The notes: generated from the letters alone by a model not told the origin. DNA of 64,000 nt from Corynebacterium sp. KPL1814 (GCF_000478175.1 NZ_KI515774.1:6368-70367), one strand, 5' to 3'. Numbered from the stretch's first letter, positions 15,798 to 27,120 are shown. Made by a program: numbers and translations.

Positions 15798-16643
15798 CTA
15801 GTTCCTTAGGCCATTCGTAATAATACCTGCCATTCCTGTGTGTCCAACATCAGTTGGGTGCATTGGCATCACGGAAGGGGCCGTCGGGGTCTGAGCAATG
15901 ACTGCCCACCGGTGGTTGGTGTCCGGCTGGCAAGGATCGTGCGTTTTTGCTTGGTTGTGAAGATCGATGAAGTTCACGCCAAGGGAGCCTGCGGCACGTC
16001 CGATTTCGCGGTTGAACTCTTCTTCTGCGCGAGTAACACCTGGGATGGACAGTGGCAGCTGCATCCGGTCGTCATTGACCACACAGAGGGTGTCATTAAC
16101 CGTCATTGGAACGTAGTTGACCATCGTGATGCGTGCATTCGGGGCCACGGATCGAATTTTATTGAATTGTGCGTTCAGCAATCCGCGGTAGCTCGAGCCC
16201 TTAGGGATATTTGGGGCGGCGGCGTTAGCCAGTGCATCTACATAGGTGCCAGGCTGCAGGCCGCCATACATGAAGGTGACTTCCTTCGTATCGGGGCCAA
16301 TATTCCCAGAGCGGACTGCGTGTTCGACGAAGGCAGCTACCCAATAGCTGGTTCCGTTGCACGTGTAGTCCGCAAGGCTGTGACCGAGATTCCGGGCAGT
16401 TTGGTGTGCCCAGTTGTGCTTGTCGTTACTGCACGTGTTCGGTAGGGGAGTAGAGGCGGAGAAAGGGCTGACCGCTGCGCGATCCCCAGGGGCGCCGCCG
16501 TTAGCGGAGAAAGAGTCGCCGAAAGTGACCATTTCCTTGCCGTGGGGTTCTGCTGCGTTGGCAGACTGGGCCATCGTCAAGGCAGCACCAAGCGCGAGGA
16601 GACCACCGACGAACTTTCTCTTAATGCCGTTAATTCCGACCAT
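15798..16643 (-). CDS. Secreted SGNH/GDSL-type esterase, second copy
   Basis: 281 residues from the ATG at 16643, chosen because AAGGAT precedes it and a signal peptide (KRKFVGGLLALGAALTMAQSANA) follows directly; the frame is open further upstream. Block I is VTFGDSFS, and the C-terminal histidine lies in MHPTDVGH. Block III reads MYGGLQPGTY where the canonical motif has GxND, so the oxyanion asparagine appears replaced. It is related to but clearly diverged from the downstream SGNH gene 42 bp away and probably arose by old duplication. Confidence 0.8.
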   Translation of the reverse strand: MVGINGIKRKFVGGLLALGAALTMAQSANAAEPHGKEMVTFGDSFSANGGAPGDRAAVSPFSASTPLPNTCSNDKHNWAHQTARNLGHSLADYTCNGTSYWVAAFVEHAVRSGNIGPDTKEVTFMYGGLQPGTYVDALANAAAPNIPKGSSYRGLLNAQFNKIRSVAPNARITMVNYVPMTVNDTLCVVNDDRMQLPLSIPGVTRAEEEFNREIGRAAGSLGVNFIDLHNQAKTHDPCQPDTNHRWAVIAQTPTAPSVMPMHPTDVGHTGMAGIITNGLRN

Positions 16644-16810
16644 AGTTATCCTTTTCAATTCGAGAGAGAATTTACCATTCGGTAAATTATTTATGTACAG
16701 CATCTTAATTCGCAGTGGGCCAATTAACTAACTGAAAAACTTTGTCAATTAAAGTGCGAGGCATGTAATTCTAAGTTTTCCGGCCCAACCTGGTGTGCTA
16801 CCGAAGTAGT

Positions 16811-16816
16811 TATGCT
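16811..16816 (+). promoter_or_regulatory. -10 element of the fructosamine kinase gene
   Basis: TATGCT, 7 nt before the ATG at 16824; leaderless type. Confidence 0.5.
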
Positions 16817-16823
16817 GGTCAAT

Positions 16824-17549
16824 ATGCAGACCTTTGCTAAGCAAGTACGCGATAAAGACCAAGCTGGTGCTGAGGCTGCCGGCCTCCGGTGGTTGGGTGA
16901 AGCCACTGATGCGGTAGCCACAGTAATCAGCGCCGACGATAAGGAAATCGTTACAGAACGCATCAACGAGGTAGCGCCCACTGCAGAGGCCGCGCGAAAA
17001 TTTGGTGCGGAGCTCGCGCGCGTGCACCGTGCTGGGGCACCGGCTTTTGGCAGCGCGCCGGAGGGGTGGGAAGGAAGAAACTTCATCGGCACCATTGAAC
17101 AGGAGTGCACGCCCACCGATAACTGGGGTGAATTCTATGCCCAGCAGCGCGTGCTGCCGTTTGCGGAGCCGGCCGGAATCAGTACTGCGCAAAGGGACTT
17201 GGTTAAGCGGGCTTGCGATGCGATTGCCGCCCGCAGCTGGGATGTGGCGCCTGCGCGCATCCACGGTGACCTGTGGGCGGGCAACCTGCTTTTCGATGCC
17301 CAGGGTGGCATCATGATCGATCCCGCAGCTCACGGCGGGCATCCGCACACTGATTTGGGCATGTTGGCGCTATTCGGCGCGCCCTATGTAGAGGAAATCT
17401 TCCGCGGCTATGGGGCGCCGAAAGATATTGAAACCTGGATTCCCATGCATCAACTGCACCCACTAGCTGTGCACGCGCTGACCCACGGCTCGGCCTATAA
17501 CCGGCCGCTGGAGCGCGCGGCACTCGCCACGCTAGAGGCGCTGGCTTAG
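16824..17549 (+). CDS. Fructosamine kinase family protein
   Basis: 241 residues. The kinase fold shows the catalytic segment [15 protein letters not shown] (about 144-158) and the metal-binding [17 protein letters not shown]. The short N-lobe, with a possible nucleotide-contacting lysine in TFAKQ near the start, is usual for the actinobacterial branch and is not a truncation. Members phosphorylate fructosamines or ribulosamines on glycated amines so that the sugar can leave, and some act on other small molecules. The ATG at 16824 is preferred over 16812 because a -10 hexamer lies 7 nt before it. Its 3' end overlaps convergent nadE by 4 bp. Confidence 0.8.
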   Translation: MQTFAKQVRDKDQAGAEAAGLRWLGEATDAVATVISADDKEIVTERINEVAPTAEAARKFGAELARVHRAGAPAFGSAPEGWEGRNFIGTIEQECTPTDNWGEFYAQQRVLPFAEPAGISTAQRDLVKRACDAIAARSWDVAPARIHGDLWAGNLLFDAQGGIMIDPAAHGGHPHTDLGMLALFGAPYVEEIFRGYGAPKDIETWIPMHQLHPLAVHALTHGSAYNRPLERAALATLEALA

Positions 17550-18367
17550 GCGGTTGGCCCTTGCGGCATCTGGCGCTTGTGGATGCCGCGGTGCCACAGG
17601 GTCTCGATGCGCTCGCGGGTGGCATCGGGAACCGCCTTGCCCTCTAAGTAGTCATCGATGTGGGCGTAGGTGACGCCGAGCGCCTCTTCATCGGGAAGCT
17701 GCGGCTTATCGTCTTCCAAATCCGCGGTGGGGACCTTGGACCACGTGGACTCTGGCGCACCTAAGTGCTTGAGCAATGCCGCGCCTTGGCGCTTATTTAG
17801 CCCGGCCAGGGGGAGTAGGTCTGCCGCGCCATCGCCCCACTTGGTGTAGAACGCGGTGACGTTTTCCGCTGCGTGATCCGTGCCCACAACCAGCGCGCCC
17901 ACCTCGCCGGCGATGGCATATTGCGCGGTCATGCGCAGGCGCGCCTTGGCATTGCCGCGATTGAAATCGTTCAAGGAATCCTGGTTCACCGCACGGGCGA
18001 CCTCGTGGCTCAGCGCTGCGGTGGCCGGTTGAATATCAACGGTGAGCCGGTGATCGGGGCGGATGAAATCGAGGGCGATCTGGGCATCGTCCTCATCCGC
18101 CTGCGTGCCGTGGGGCAGGCGCACGGCCCAAAATTCGGCGCCTTCTACCCGCTCTACTGCCAGCTGGGTGAGCTTTCCCGCCAGGGTGGAATCCTGGCCG
18201 CCGGAAATGCCCAGCACGTAGCCTTTGGCATGGGTCGTTTCCAAGTATTCCACGAGGAAATCTACGCGGCGGGCAATTTCCTCTTCTGGATCGATAAAGG
18301 GGCGTACATCCAGCTGTTTTATGATGGATTGTTGCAAGTTTTCGGCATCGGGTGACATGACGTTCAT
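17546..18367 (-). CDS. nadE: Ammonia-dependent NAD synthetase NadE
   Basis: 273 residues. The ATP pyrophosphatase P-loop is [15 protein letters not shown], and the deamido-NAD binding segment [21 protein letters not shown] is clear. The enzyme amidates nicotinate adenine dinucleotide to NAD with ammonia. No glutaminase domain is present, as in short bacterial NadE. The ATG at 18367 has CAGGAG 6 nt upstream, which favours it over the TTG at 18385. A pncB gene for the same NAD salvage route lies at 31-32 kb. Confidence 0.92.
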   Translation of the reverse strand: MNVMSPDAENLQQSIIKQLDVRPFIDPEEEIARRVDFLVEYLETTHAKGYVLGISGGQDSTLAGKLTQLAVERVEGAEFWAVRLPHGTQADEDDAQIALDFIRPDHRLTVDIQPATAALSHEVARAVNQDSLNDFNRGNAKARLRMTAQYAIAGEVGALVVGTDHAAENVTAFYTKWGDGAADLLPLAGLNKRQGAALLKHLGAPESTWSKVPTADLEDDKPQLPDEEALGVTYAHIDDYLEGKAVPDATRERIETLWHRGIHKRQMPQGPTA

Positions 18368-18394
18368 CGTAGTCTCCTGACACAATTGCGTGCT

Positions 18395-19744
18395 GTGAAT
18401 AAAGAAAGTTATGTCAAGGTAGTTGCAGCAATTGCCGCCCTTGGCGGTTTATTATTTGGTTATGACACCGGCGTGATGTCCGGTGCTTTGCTGTATATCA
18501 CCCCGGAATTTAATATGACAGCCCACCAAGAGGGGTGGGTAACCTCCATGCTGCTGGTGGGTGCCGCAGTGGGTGCTTTGACCGCAGGCCGCATTGCGGA
18601 CCGGTTTGGCCGCCGCTTTACGCTGATCGCCGGCGGCATCATCTTTGTTTTGGGCTCCATCTGGTGTGCGCTGGCGGGGTCGGTGACCATGCTGGCCACG
18701 GCCCGTACCTTCCTAGGCTTTGCCGTTGGTGCGGTATCCATTGTTTCGCCCATGTATATCTCAGAGATGGTGCCGGCCAAGATCCGCGGGCGTATGGTCT
18801 CCCTGAATACCCTGTTGATCGTGGTAGGCCAGTTGTTGGCTTACTTGGTCAACTCGGCCCTCGCGCCCACGGAAAGTTGGGAATGGATGCTGGGGCTTGC
18901 GGCCGTACCGGGCGCGGCCCTCGCCGTGGGCATGCTCTTCTTGCCAGAGACCCCAGTCTGGCTTGCCACGCACAATAAGATGTCGCGGGCCCGTGAGGTC
19001 GCAGGCCGCGCCGGGATGGACCTGGCGGAGCTTACCTCCCAGGAAACGGCGCGCCGCTCCAGCGGCTCCGAGTGGAAGGCGCTGAAGGCCAATCGCTGGA
19101 TGCAGGTGACGGTATTGCTCGCCATGCTGATGGGCCTGACCCAGCAGATCACCGGCGTTAATGCCATCGTCTACTTCGCTCCCACCATGATGAGCCAGGT
19201 TGGCATTTCTACCACCAACTCGGTCTATACCTCGATTGTCATTGGCGTGGTATCCGTTATCGCCTGTTGGGTGGGCCTCAAGGTGGTCGACCGCATCGGC
19301 CGCAAGCGCCTGCTGCTCATCGGCCTGACCGGCAACGTGATTTCGCTATTCATCTTGTCCGTGGCGTACTCGCACGCCGCCGATTCCACCACGATGGCGA
19401 TGGTCTCGCTGGTATTTATGGCCTCGTTTATTGCCTTCCAGCAAGCGGCGGTCTCGCCGACGACCTGGTTGCTCATCTCGGAGCTCGTGCCCCTGCAGGT
19501 ACGCGGCTTGGGCATGGGCATCGCCGGGCTCTCGCTGTGGGCCACCAACTGGGCCGTGGCCCAGTACTTCCTGCCGCTGGTGGAGTGGCTCACCGGCCCG
19601 GTGGCCTTTGGCGTCTTCGGCGTACTGGGGCTCATAGCCATCGGCTACACCCGCATTTTGGTGCCAGAGACTATGGGACGTAGCCTGGATGAGGTAGGCG
19701 AGGAGATGAAAACCCGTTACTCACGGGAATCCGCACCCCATTAA
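18395..19744 (+). CDS. Sugar porter family MFS transporter
   Basis: About 449 residues with 12 TM helices and sugar-porter signatures: [16 protein letters not shown] in TM1, RFGRR in loop 2-3, PETPVWL after TM6, [15 protein letters not shown] in TM7 and a VPETMG ending. Such permeases carry hexoses, pentoses or inositol with protons (IolT/XylE group). The substrate cannot be set without binding-site comparison. The start is either GTG 18395 or TTG 18386; neither has a clear ribosome binding site. It is divergent from nadE and appears monocistronic. Confidence 0.85.
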   Translation: MNKESYVKVVAAIAALGGLLFGYDTGVMSGALLYITPEFNMTAHQEGWVTSMLLVGAAVGALTAGRIADRFGRRFTLIAGGIIFVLGSIWCALAGSVTMLATARTFLGFAVGAVSIVSPMYISEMVPAKIRGRMVSLNTLLIVVGQLLAYLVNSALAPTESWEWMLGLAAVPGAALAVGMLFLPETPVWLATHNKMSRAREVAGRAGMDLAELTSQETARRSSGSEWKALKANRWMQVTVLLAMLMGLTQQITGVNAIVYFAPTMMSQVGISTTNSVYTSIVIGVVSVIACWVGLKVVDRIGRKRLLLIGLTGNVISLFILSVAYSHAADSTTMAMVSLVFMASFIAFQQAAVSPTTWLLISELVPLQVRGLGMGIAGLSLWATNWAVAQYFLPLVEWLTGPVAFGVFGVLGLIAIGYTRILVPETMGRSLDEVGEEMKTRYSRESAPH

Positions 19745-19774
19745 GCCCTAGTGTTTTGGTCTTAATGGCCGCGT

Positions 19775-19792
19775 GAGGTAAAATTATTCCTC
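19775..19792. promoter_or_regulatory. AT-rich inverted repeat upstream of rpmJ
   Basis: GAGGTAAAATTATTCCTC, arms GAGG/CCTC around an AT-rich centre, 79 bp before the L36 start. In actinobacteria zinc-free ribosomal paralogues are commonly under Zur control, so this is a candidate metal-regulator site. The match to a Zur box is not verified. Confidence 0.25.
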
Positions 19793-19871
19793 GTGTCATG
19801 GCTGGGGATTCCCAGTCCGTGCTTTATTTACTCAACCGCATGTAGATTGCGCATAACGAAAGGAGCGCCCG

Positions 19872-19994
19872 ATGAAGGTCCGTAAGTCCCTTCGGTCGCT
19901 GAAGAAGAAGCCGGGCGCCCAGGTTATTCGCCGCCACGGTAAGGTCTTCGTGATCAACAAGAAGGATCCCCGTTTCAAGGCTCGTCAGGGTTAA
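19872..19994 (+). CDS. rpmJ: Ribosomal protein bL36, zinc-free type
   Basis: 40 residues, [13 protein letters not shown] at the start and [11 protein letters not shown] at the end. It belongs to the bL36 type that lacks the CxxC/CxH zinc ligands: no cysteine is present. Such paralogues replace the zinc-binding form when zinc is scarce. An AAAGGAG ribosome binding site lies 7 nt before the ATG, and a strong terminator follows at 20010. It is a monocistronic gene. Confidence 0.95.
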   Translation: MKVRKSLRSLKKKPGAQVIRRHGKVFVINKKDPRFKARQG

Positions 19995-20009
19995 TTGAAA
20001 CTTAAGGAA

Positions 20010-20050
20010 GTCCGCCTCCTCCGAGTGTTCGGAGTGGGGCGGACTTTTCG
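20010..20050 (+). terminator. Terminator after rpmJ
   Basis: Stem GTCCGCC/GGCGGAC enclosing a second stem CTCCGA/TCGGAG, then TTTTCG. Confidence 0.85.
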
Positions 20051-20211
20051 TTTTCTACGGTTCGACGCCAGAATGTGAACTTTGCCACATGTTTAGGTGA
20101 ACAGAAGGTAAACCCGCAGGAATGTCAGGCGTGTAGTTTCACGGTTGGGTGCCGGGGTGGTCAACATGTGGGGTCTCGCCCCTGGTCCTCCTGGGAATAT
20201 CATGGGTGTAA

Positions 20212-20227
20212 CTACTATATGTTGTGT
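20212..20227. promoter_or_regulatory. NrdR box 1
   Basis: CTACTATATGTTGTGT matches the NrdR consensus ACACWATATATWGTGT at about 13 of 16 positions. It pairs with box 2, whose start is 32 bp downstream. Confidence 0.7.
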
Positions 20228-20243
20228 CAGTTGCGTTCAATTC

Positions 20244-20259
20244 CCCCAAAGTATAGTGT
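20244..20259. promoter_or_regulatory. NrdR box 2
   Basis: CCCCAAAGTATAGTGT matches the NrdR consensus at about 12 of 16 positions. The 32 bp spacing to box 1 is the known three-turn spacing that NrdR needs to repress ribonucleotide reductase operons when dATP is high. Confidence 0.7.
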
Positions 20260-20363
20260 CGTTGGTGTCGCTCAGAGCGGTGCAGGAAGTGGCCCGAAAA
20301 GGACCAGAACCTCCGCTTTCTACGAGCAAAAGCCATCTCGCAAAAGGATTTTAGGGAGTTATT

Positions 20364-20603
20364 ATGTCTATCACCGTCTACACCAAGCCCGCTTGCGTTC
20401 AGTGCAACGCCACCAAGAAGGCCCTTGATCGCGCGGGTCTGGATTACAACGTGGTAGATGTCACCGTGGACGATGAAGCCCGTGACTACATTATGGCTCT
20501 GGGCTACGTCCAGGCACCCGTCGTGGAAGCCAACGGCGAGCACTGGTCCGGCTTCCGCCCTGACCGCATCAAGAACCTTGCCGCGCTAGCCGCCTCTGCG
20601 TAA
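20364..20603 (+). CDS. nrdH: Glutaredoxin-like NrdH
   Basis: 79 residues with the redox motif CVQC (residues 11-14) and the NrdH-specific WSGFRPD segment (about 61-67). It is the electron donor for class Ib ribonucleotide reductase and is reduced by thioredoxin reductase. An AGGGAG ribosome binding site precedes the ATG. First gene of nrdHIE, behind two NrdR boxes. Confidence 0.95.
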   Translation: MSITVYTKPACVQCNATKKALDRAGLDYNVVDVTVDDEARDYIMALGYVQAPVVEANGEHWSGFRPDRIKNLAALAASA

Positions 20604-20627
20604 GTAGCCGAGGAGGGAGGTGCCGTC

Positions 20628-21059
20628 ATGTTGGTCGTGTATTTTTCCTCTACTACGGAAAATACGCACCGGTTCGTGCAGAAGCTAGGTTTTCCTAGCG
20701 CGCGAATCCCTTTGCGCCGCACCGATGAGCCGCTAGTGGTCAACGAGCCTTTCGTCTTGGTGTGCCCCACCTACGGCGGGGGAGCCTCCATTAGCCACCA
20801 AAACTCCCGGCCCGTACCGGTGCAGGTAATTAGATTCCTTAATAATGAGCACAACCGCAGTTTTATTCGGGCGGTTATCGCCGGAGGAAATAGCAACTTC
20901 GGCGCCGATTTTGGCAAGGCTGGTGACGTCATCAGCGCCAAATGTAAGGTGCCCTATGTATATCGTTTCGAGTTGCTCGGAAACGATGAAGATATAAAAA
21001 TTTGTCGCGAAGGCCTGCTGGCTAATGCTTCCCAGTTGGGACTGGATGAGGCAGCCTAG
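20628..21059 (+). CDS. nrdI: Flavodoxin-like NrdI
   Basis: 143 residues beginning [20 protein letters not shown], the FMN phosphate loop of the NrdI flavodoxins, with PTYGGG and [11 protein letters not shown] contacting the isoalloxazine ring. NrdI supplies superoxide or peroxide that activates the dimanganese cofactor of NrdF. It sits 24 bp after nrdH with a GGAGG ribosome binding site and 54 bp before nrdE. Confidence 0.95.
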   Translation: MLVVYFSSTTENTHRFVQKLGFPSARIPLRRTDEPLVVNEPFVLVCPTYGGGASISHQNSRPVPVQVIRFLNNEHNRSFIRAVIAGGNSNFGADFGKAGDVISAKCKVPYVYRFELLGNDEDIKICREGLLANASQLGLDEAA

Positions 21060-21113
21060 CCGCGGTGCGACACACCTAATAGAATCCTGATTTTAAGAAA
21101 GGCCGCGTCAGCT

Positions 21114-23276
21114 GTGAGTACGCAATTGGGAAAGACCGTAGCAGAGCCAGTATCGCAGGAAGAGCAGCTGGATTACCACGCGCTCAACGCCATGCTGAAT
21201 CTCTACGACGGAGACGGCAAGATTCAATTTGATAAGGACCGCGAGGCCGCCAATCAGTTCTTCTTGCAGCACGTTAATCAGAACACGGTCTACTTCCACG
21301 ACTTGGAAGAAAAGATCGATTACCTGGTGCGCAATAAGTACTATGACCCAGCGGTCATTGAGGCTTATGACTTCGAGTTCATCAAGTCCCTATTCAAGCG
21401 CGCCTACTCTTATAAGTTCCGCTTTAAGTCCTTCCTTGGCGCCTATAAGTACTACACCAGCTATACGCTGAAGACCTTCGACGGCCGCCGGTACTTGGAG
21501 CGCTTTGAGGACCGCGTCTCTATGACGGCGCTTTTCCTTGGTGATGGCGATGGTGAGCTGGCAGAGCGCCTCGTCGATGAGATCATGACCGGCCGCTTCC
21601 AGCCGGCTACGCCGACCTTCCTGAATGCCGGCAAGCAGCAGCGCGGAGAATTGGTTTCCTGCTTCCTGCTCCGCATCGAAGACAATATGGAATCCATCGG
21701 CCGTTCCATCAACTCCGCGCTGCAGCTGTCCAAGCGCGGCGGCGGCGTGGCCCTGCTGCTGTCCAATATCCGCGAATCCGGCGCGCCGATCAAGCACATC
21801 GAGAACCAGTCTTCCGGCGTCATCCCAGTGATGAAGATGCTGGAGGATGCATTCTCCTACGCCAACCAGCTCGGTGCGCGCCAGGGCGCGGGCGCGGTGT
21901 ACCTCAACGCCCACCACCCGGACATCATGAACTTCCTCGACACCAAGCGCGAGAACGCGGATGAAAAGATCCGCATTAAGACCCTGTCCTTGGGCGTGGT
22001 GATCCCGGATATCACCTTCGAGCTAGCCAAGAACAACGACGATATGTACCTGTTCTCGCCGTACGACGTCGAGCGCGTCTACGGCAAGGCCTTCGGCGAT
22101 ATCTCCGTTACCGAGCACTACGAAGAAATGGTCGAGGACCCGCGCATCCGGAAGAAGAAGATCAACGCGCGCCACTTCTTCCAAACCGTGGCGGAGTTGC
22201 AGTTCGAGTCCGGCTACCCGTACATCATGTATGAAGATACGGTAAACCGCGCCAACCCGGTCAAGACCTCCCGGATTAATATGTCCAACCTGTGCTCGGA
22301 GATCTTGCAGGTCAACTCCGCTTCCGAGCTCAATGCGGATCTTTCTTATGACCAGGTGGGCAACGATATTTCCTGCAACCTGGGTTCGCTGAATATCGCC
22401 ATGACCATGGACTCGCCGGACTTCTCCCAAACGGTGGAGACCGCGATTCGCGGGCTGACCTCGGTGGCGGATAAGACCTCCATCGATTCCGTTCCATCCG
22501 TGCGCAAGGGCAACGATGACTCGCACGCCATCGGCCTGGGCCAGATGAACCTGCACGGCTACTTGGGCCGCGAGCACATCGAGTACGGCTCCGAGGAGGG
22601 CTTGGACTTCACCAACGCCTACTTCGCGGCCATCATGTACGCCGCCCTGCGCGCCTCCAATAAGATCGCCCGCGAGCGCGACACGACCTTCACCGAGTTC
22701 CCCGAATCCGACTACGCCAGCGGCGAGTTCTTTGACTCCTACGATCCGGCGGAGTTCCAGCCGCGCACGGAGAAGGTCAAGGCTCTTTTCGATGCCTCCT
22801 CTATCTACACCCCCACCGCAGAAGACTGGGCGGAGCTGAAGGAGGACGTCGCCAAGCACGGCCTCTACAACCGCAACCTGCAGGCGGTGCCGCCGACGGG
22901 CTCGATTTCCTATATCAACAACTCCACATCGTCCATCCACCCGATCGCCTCCAAGATTGAAATCCGCAAGGAGGGCAAGATCGGCCGCGTGTACTACCCG
23001 GCAGCGCATATGGATAACGACAACTTGGAATACTTCAAGGACTCGTACGAGATTGGCTACGAGAAGATCGTTGATACCTACGCTGAGGCCACGAAGTACG
23101 TGGACCAAGGGCTATCGCTGACGCTGTTCTTCAAGGACACCGCCACCACCCGCGATGTGAATAAGGCGCAGATTTACGCTTGGCGCAAGGGCATTAAGAC
23201 CTTGTACTACATCCGCGTGCGCCAGATGGCCCTGGAAGGCACCGAGATCGAGGGCTGCGTTTCCTGCATGCTCTAA
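21114..23276 (+). CDS. nrdE: Class Ib ribonucleotide reductase alpha subunit NrdE
   Basis: 720 residues, the usual NrdE length. Visible catalytic segments: the cysteine in [15 protein letters not shown], the NxCxE radical triad in [10 protein letters not shown], and the second redox cysteine in [12 protein letters not shown]. The C-terminal tail EGCVSCML carries the cysteine pair that receives electrons from NrdH. The enzyme reduces ribonucleoside diphosphates to deoxy forms in the cytoplasm. The start is a GTG. The 3' end overlaps the convergent gntR1 by 4 bp. Confidence 0.96.
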   Translation: MSTQLGKTVAEPVSQEEQLDYHALNAMLNLYDGDGKIQFDKDREAANQFFLQHVNQNTVYFHDLEEKIDYLVRNKYYDPAVIEAYDFEFIKSLFKRAYSYKFRFKSFLGAYKYYTSYTLKTFDGRRYLERFEDRVSMTALFLGDGDGELAERLVDEIMTGRFQPATPTFLNAGKQQRGELVSCFLLRIEDNMESIGRSINSALQLSKRGGGVALLLSNIRESGAPIKHIENQSSGVIPVMKMLEDAFSYANQLGARQGAGAVYLNAHHPDIMNFLDTKRENADEKIRIKTLSLGVVIPDITFELAKNNDDMYLFSPYDVERVYGKAFGDISVTEHYEEMVEDPRIRKKKINARHFFQTVAELQFESGYPYIMYEDTVNRANPVKTSRINMSNLCSEILQVNSASELNADLSYDQVGNDISCNLGSLNIAMTMDSPDFSQTVETAIRGLTSVADKTSIDSVPSVRKGNDDSHAIGLGQMNLHGYLGREHIEYGSEEGLDFTNAYFAAIMYAALRASNKIARERDTTFTEFPESDYASGEFFDSYDPAEFQPRTEKVKALFDASSIYTPTAEDWAELKEDVAKHGLYNRNLQAVPPTGSISYINNSTSSIHPIASKIEIRKEGKIGRVYYPAAHMDNDNLEYFKDSYEIGYEKIVDTYAEATKYVDQGLSLTLFFKDTATTRDVNKAQIYAWRKGIKTLYYIRVRQMALEGTEIEGCVSCML

Positions 23277-23959
23277 GCGCGGGCGCGGTCCAGGATAGCG
23301 CGGGAGGTGCGCTCGGCGGCTTCGGCCTCGCCGGCATCAATCTCCCGCGCTAAATCCATATGTAGCTGCGTCGTGCCGCGAATCGGATCCCGCTTGCGGG
23401 AACCAAAGACGGACTTGCCCTTCAAGATGGCCAGCAAGGCCGGCGCCAGCGCGGCAATCATCTCATTGCCGGAGGCCTCCAAGATGAGGGTATGAAATTG
23501 CAGGTCGGTTTCGAGTTCTTCGCCCACCCGTGGGGAAGGGGTGGTCTCGAGCTCGCTGAGCCTTCCTGCTAGCCGCAGCAATTCGCGGCGCTGCTGTGGG
23601 CTGGCATTGCGCGCGGCAAGCTGCGCCGCCACCGGTTCGATGCCAAGACGCAATTCGTTGAGGCGCGCCACCTGTTCCGCGCGCGTCTTGTCGTGCGCCA
23701 GCCGCCACGAGATAACGGCGGGATCATAAACCGCCCAGCTACCGCGCGGCAGCACCTTGAGGCCCACCCGGCGCCCAGAGGAAACCATCCCTAGATGCTC
23801 GAGGGTGCGCATGGCCTCGCGCGCCACGGTGCGGGAGATGCCAAAGCGCTTTTCGATGTCCCCAAGGCGAAACCGCGTGCCTTCCGCCATGTCCCCGCTG
23901 ACTATATCCGTGCCCAGTTGGTCTACTACAGGGCCTAAAAGGGGAGTGGTTTCTGCCAT
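23273..23959 (-). CDS. gntR1: GntR/FadR-family regulator (GntR1-like)
   Basis: 228 residues: an N-terminal winged helix-turn-helix (about 10-70; [21 protein letters not shown]) and a C-terminal all-helical FCD ligand domain (about 90-220). In C. glutamicum gntR1 occupies exactly this slot between nrdE and nrdF and, with GntR2, controls gluconate catabolism and sugar uptake. Synteny therefore supports GntR1 orthology; the gluconate response here is inferred. Confidence 0.75.
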   Translation of the reverse strand: MAETTPLLGPVVDQLGTDIVSGDMAEGTRFRLGDIEKRFGISRTVAREAMRTLEHLGMVSSGRRVGLKVLPRGSWAVYDPAVISWRLAHDKTRAEQVARLNELRLGIEPVAAQLAARNASPQQRRELLRLAGRLSELETTPSPRVGEELETDLQFHTLILEASGNEMIAALAPALLAILKGKSVFGSRKRDPIRGTTQLHMDLAREIDAGEAEAAERTSRAILDRARA

Positions 23960-24083
23960 GGTGAGGGCGTCCTTTCCTGGCTGTGCACTGCGCTTTTAAT
24001 ATAGGCGCGGTGCGGCGGGCTGAGGCGGGGCGGCATTGGGTATGCTGGGACTCGAAATTCTACACAGTGAAGCATTGGAGTGA

Positions 24084-25079
<996 letters not shown>

Positions 25080-25088
25080 CCTTTCCCG

Positions 25089-25145
25089 CGCACCCTCGCT
25101 TTAACCTCAACCGAAAGGTTGATAACGAGCGGGGGTGCGTTTTTC
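25089..25145 (+). terminator. Terminator after nrdF
   Basis: A long stem CGCACCCTCGCT/AGCGGGGGTGCG (one G-T pair) followed by TTTTT. Confidence 0.85.
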
Positions 25146-25333
25146 GGTTTTTGACCTGCGTATCTGGCGCACGCTGTGACATGCGACACCACAACCTGGG
25201 CGAGAGAACGTAGGCCTTAAATGATGCCCGCCCCACGTGCAGGGGCTATGTGGCGGTTGTGGTTATTGAGGAGATACCCCCAAGCTGGAAGACCTTTAAG
25301 AGAAGCTGGCAAGAACAGGGGAAAATGTCCTAA

Positions 25334-25339
25334 TATAAT
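25334..25339 (+). promoter_or_regulatory. -10 element of ctaD
   Basis: A perfect TATAAT lies 62 bp before the ctaD ribosome binding site region. No good -35 hexamer is visible. This implies a 5' leader of about 55 nt. Confidence 0.5.
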
Positions 25340-25401
25340 CGAGGTAAACCTAGGTGTAGGTGGACCCCGTCCGCTGACACTTTGTTATTCAGGAGGATTC
25401 T

Positions 25402-27096
25402 ATGACCGCTGTGGCGCCACGGGTCGACGATTACGTCGCTCCCACACGTCCAGAGCCAACCGGTAGGGAAAAGACCGGTTCAAAGGCTTGGGTATTTTTA
25501 ACCACCACCGACCACAAGCAGCTGGGCATCATGTACTTGATCATGGCCTTCAGCTTCTTCTTCCTCGGTGGCTTTATGGCATTGCTGATCCGTGCGGAGC
25601 TTTTCACCCCGGGTCTGCAGTTCCTGTCCAATGAGCAGTTCAACCAGCTGTTCACCATGCACGGCACCGTGATGCTGCTGCTGTTTGCTACGCCAGTTGT
25701 TTGGGGCTTTGGTAACTACATTCTGCCTCTGCAAATCGGCGCGCCGGACGTGGCCTTCCCGCGTCTGAACGCCTTTGGTTTCTGGGTTACCCTGCTCGGC
25801 GGTGTTGTCATGCTGCTGGGCTTTATCACCCCTGGTGGTGCGGCTGACTTCGGCTGGACCATGTACATGCCGCTTGCCGATGGCGTACACACCCCCGGCA
25901 TCGGCGCCGATATGTGGATCGTCGGTGTGGGCGCTACCGGTGTCGGTACCATTGCCTCCGCCATCAACATGATCACCACCATCTTGACCCTGCGCGCACC
26001 GGGCATGACTATGTTCCGCATGCCGGTCTTCTGCTGGGGCGTCTTCACCGCCTCCGCCATCGTGCTGATGATCTTCCCGCTGCTGACCGCAGCCGCCTTG
26101 GGCGTGCTGTATGACCGCAAGCTGGGCGGCCACATCTACGATTCCGCTAACGGCGGTGCCATCCTGTGGCAGCACCTGTTCTGGTTCTTCGGCCACCCCG
26201 AGGTCTACGTCCTCGCGCTGCCGTTCTTCGGCGTTGTCTCCGAGATTGTCCCGGTCTTTTCCCGCAAGCCGGTCTTCGGCTACATCGGCCTAGTCTTCGC
26301 CATCCTGGCTATCGGCTCGCTGTCCATGGCCGTGTGGGCACACCACTTGTTCGTCACCGGCGCCATCCTGCTGCCGTTCTTCTCGTTCATGACGTTCCTG
26401 ATTGCGGTGCCTACCGGTGTGAAGTTCTTCAACTGGGTCGGCACCATGTGGAAGGGCCACATCACCTGGGATACCCCGATGATTTGGGTCATGGGCTTCA
26501 TGGCTACCTTCCTCTTCGGTGGTATGACCGGTGTTATGCTCGCTTCTCCGGCGCTGGACTTCCACTTGGCTGAGTCCTACTTCCTGATTGCGCACTTCCA
26601 CTACACCCTGTTCGGTACGGTTGTGTTCTCCGCATTCGGTGGCCTGTACTTCTGGTTCCCGAAGATGACCGGCCGCATGCTGGACGAGCGCCTAGGCAAG
26701 ATTCACTTCTGGCTGACCTTCATCGGCTTCCACGGCACCTTCCTGATTCAGCACTGGGTCGGCAACATGGGTATGCCACGTCGCTACGCCGACTACCTGG
26801 AGTCCGATGGCTTCACGGTCTTCAACCAGATTTCCACCATCTTCTCCTTCGTTCTCGGCGCCTCCGTTATCCCGCTGGTCTGGAACGTATTCAAGTCTTG
26901 GCGCTACGGTGAGGTCGTTACCGTGGACGACCCATGGGGCTACGGCAACTCCTTGGAGTGGGCAACCTCCTGCCCGCCTCCGAGCCACAACTTCGTCTCC
27001 CTGCCACGCATCCGCTCCGAGCGTCCGGCATTCGAGCTGCACTACCCGCACATGGTTGAGCGCATGCGCGAGGAAGCTCACGTGGGCAAGCACTAA
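25402..27096 (+). CDS. ctaD: Cytochrome c oxidase subunit I CtaD
   Basis: 564 residues with 12 TM helices. Heme and copper ligands are visible: His in [12 protein letters not shown] (heme a), HPEVY (CuB histidine with the cross-linked tyrosine), the HH pair in [10 protein letters not shown] (CuB), and [12 protein letters not shown] (heme a3 and a). It is the catalytic subunit of the aa3 oxidase that in corynebacteria joins cytochrome bc1 as a supercomplex. A GGAGG ribosome binding site precedes the ATG. It is monocistronic, in the same position as in C. glutamicum. Confidence 0.96.
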   Translation: MTAVAPRVDDYVAPTRPEPTGREKTGSKAWVFLTTTDHKQLGIMYLIMAFSFFFLGGFMALLIRAELFTPGLQFLSNEQFNQLFTMHGTVMLLLFATPVVWGFGNYILPLQIGAPDVAFPRLNAFGFWVTLLGGVVMLLGFITPGGAADFGWTMYMPLADGVHTPGIGADMWIVGVGATGVGTIASAINMITTILTLRAPGMTMFRMPVFCWGVFTASAIVLMIFPLLTAAALGVLYDRKLGGHIYDSANGGAILWQHLFWFFGHPEVYVLALPFFGVVSEIVPVFSRKPVFGYIGLVFAILAIGSLSMAVWAHHLFVTGAILLPFFSFMTFLIAVPTGVKFFNWVGTMWKGHITWDTPMIWVMGFMATFLFGGMTGVMLASPALDFHLAESYFLIAHFHYTLFGTVVFSAFGGLYFWFPKMTGRMLDERLGKIHFWLTFIGFHGTFLIQHWVGNMGMPRRYADYLESDGFTVFNQISTIFSFVLGASVIPLVWNVFKSWRYGEVVTVDDPWGYGNSLEWATSCPPPSHNFVSLPRIRSERPAFELHYPHMVERMREEAHVGKH

Positions 27097-27120
27097 GCCC
27101 GCACTTTAACTCCTGACTAC

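Noticed and set aside
16824..17549. Truncation of the fructosamine kinase N-lobe
   Set aside because: The short N-lobe with an xFxK strand is usual in the actinobacterial branch, so the gene looks intact.
22023..23108. Minus-strand open frame of 361 codons opposite nrdE
   Set aside because: Antisense shadow of a fully conserved gene; Val/Gly-rich with no recognisable domain.
25178..25195. GlxR-like site (TGTGAC...GACACC) upstream of ctaD
   Set aside because: Only one half-site fits TGTGA-N6-TCACA.
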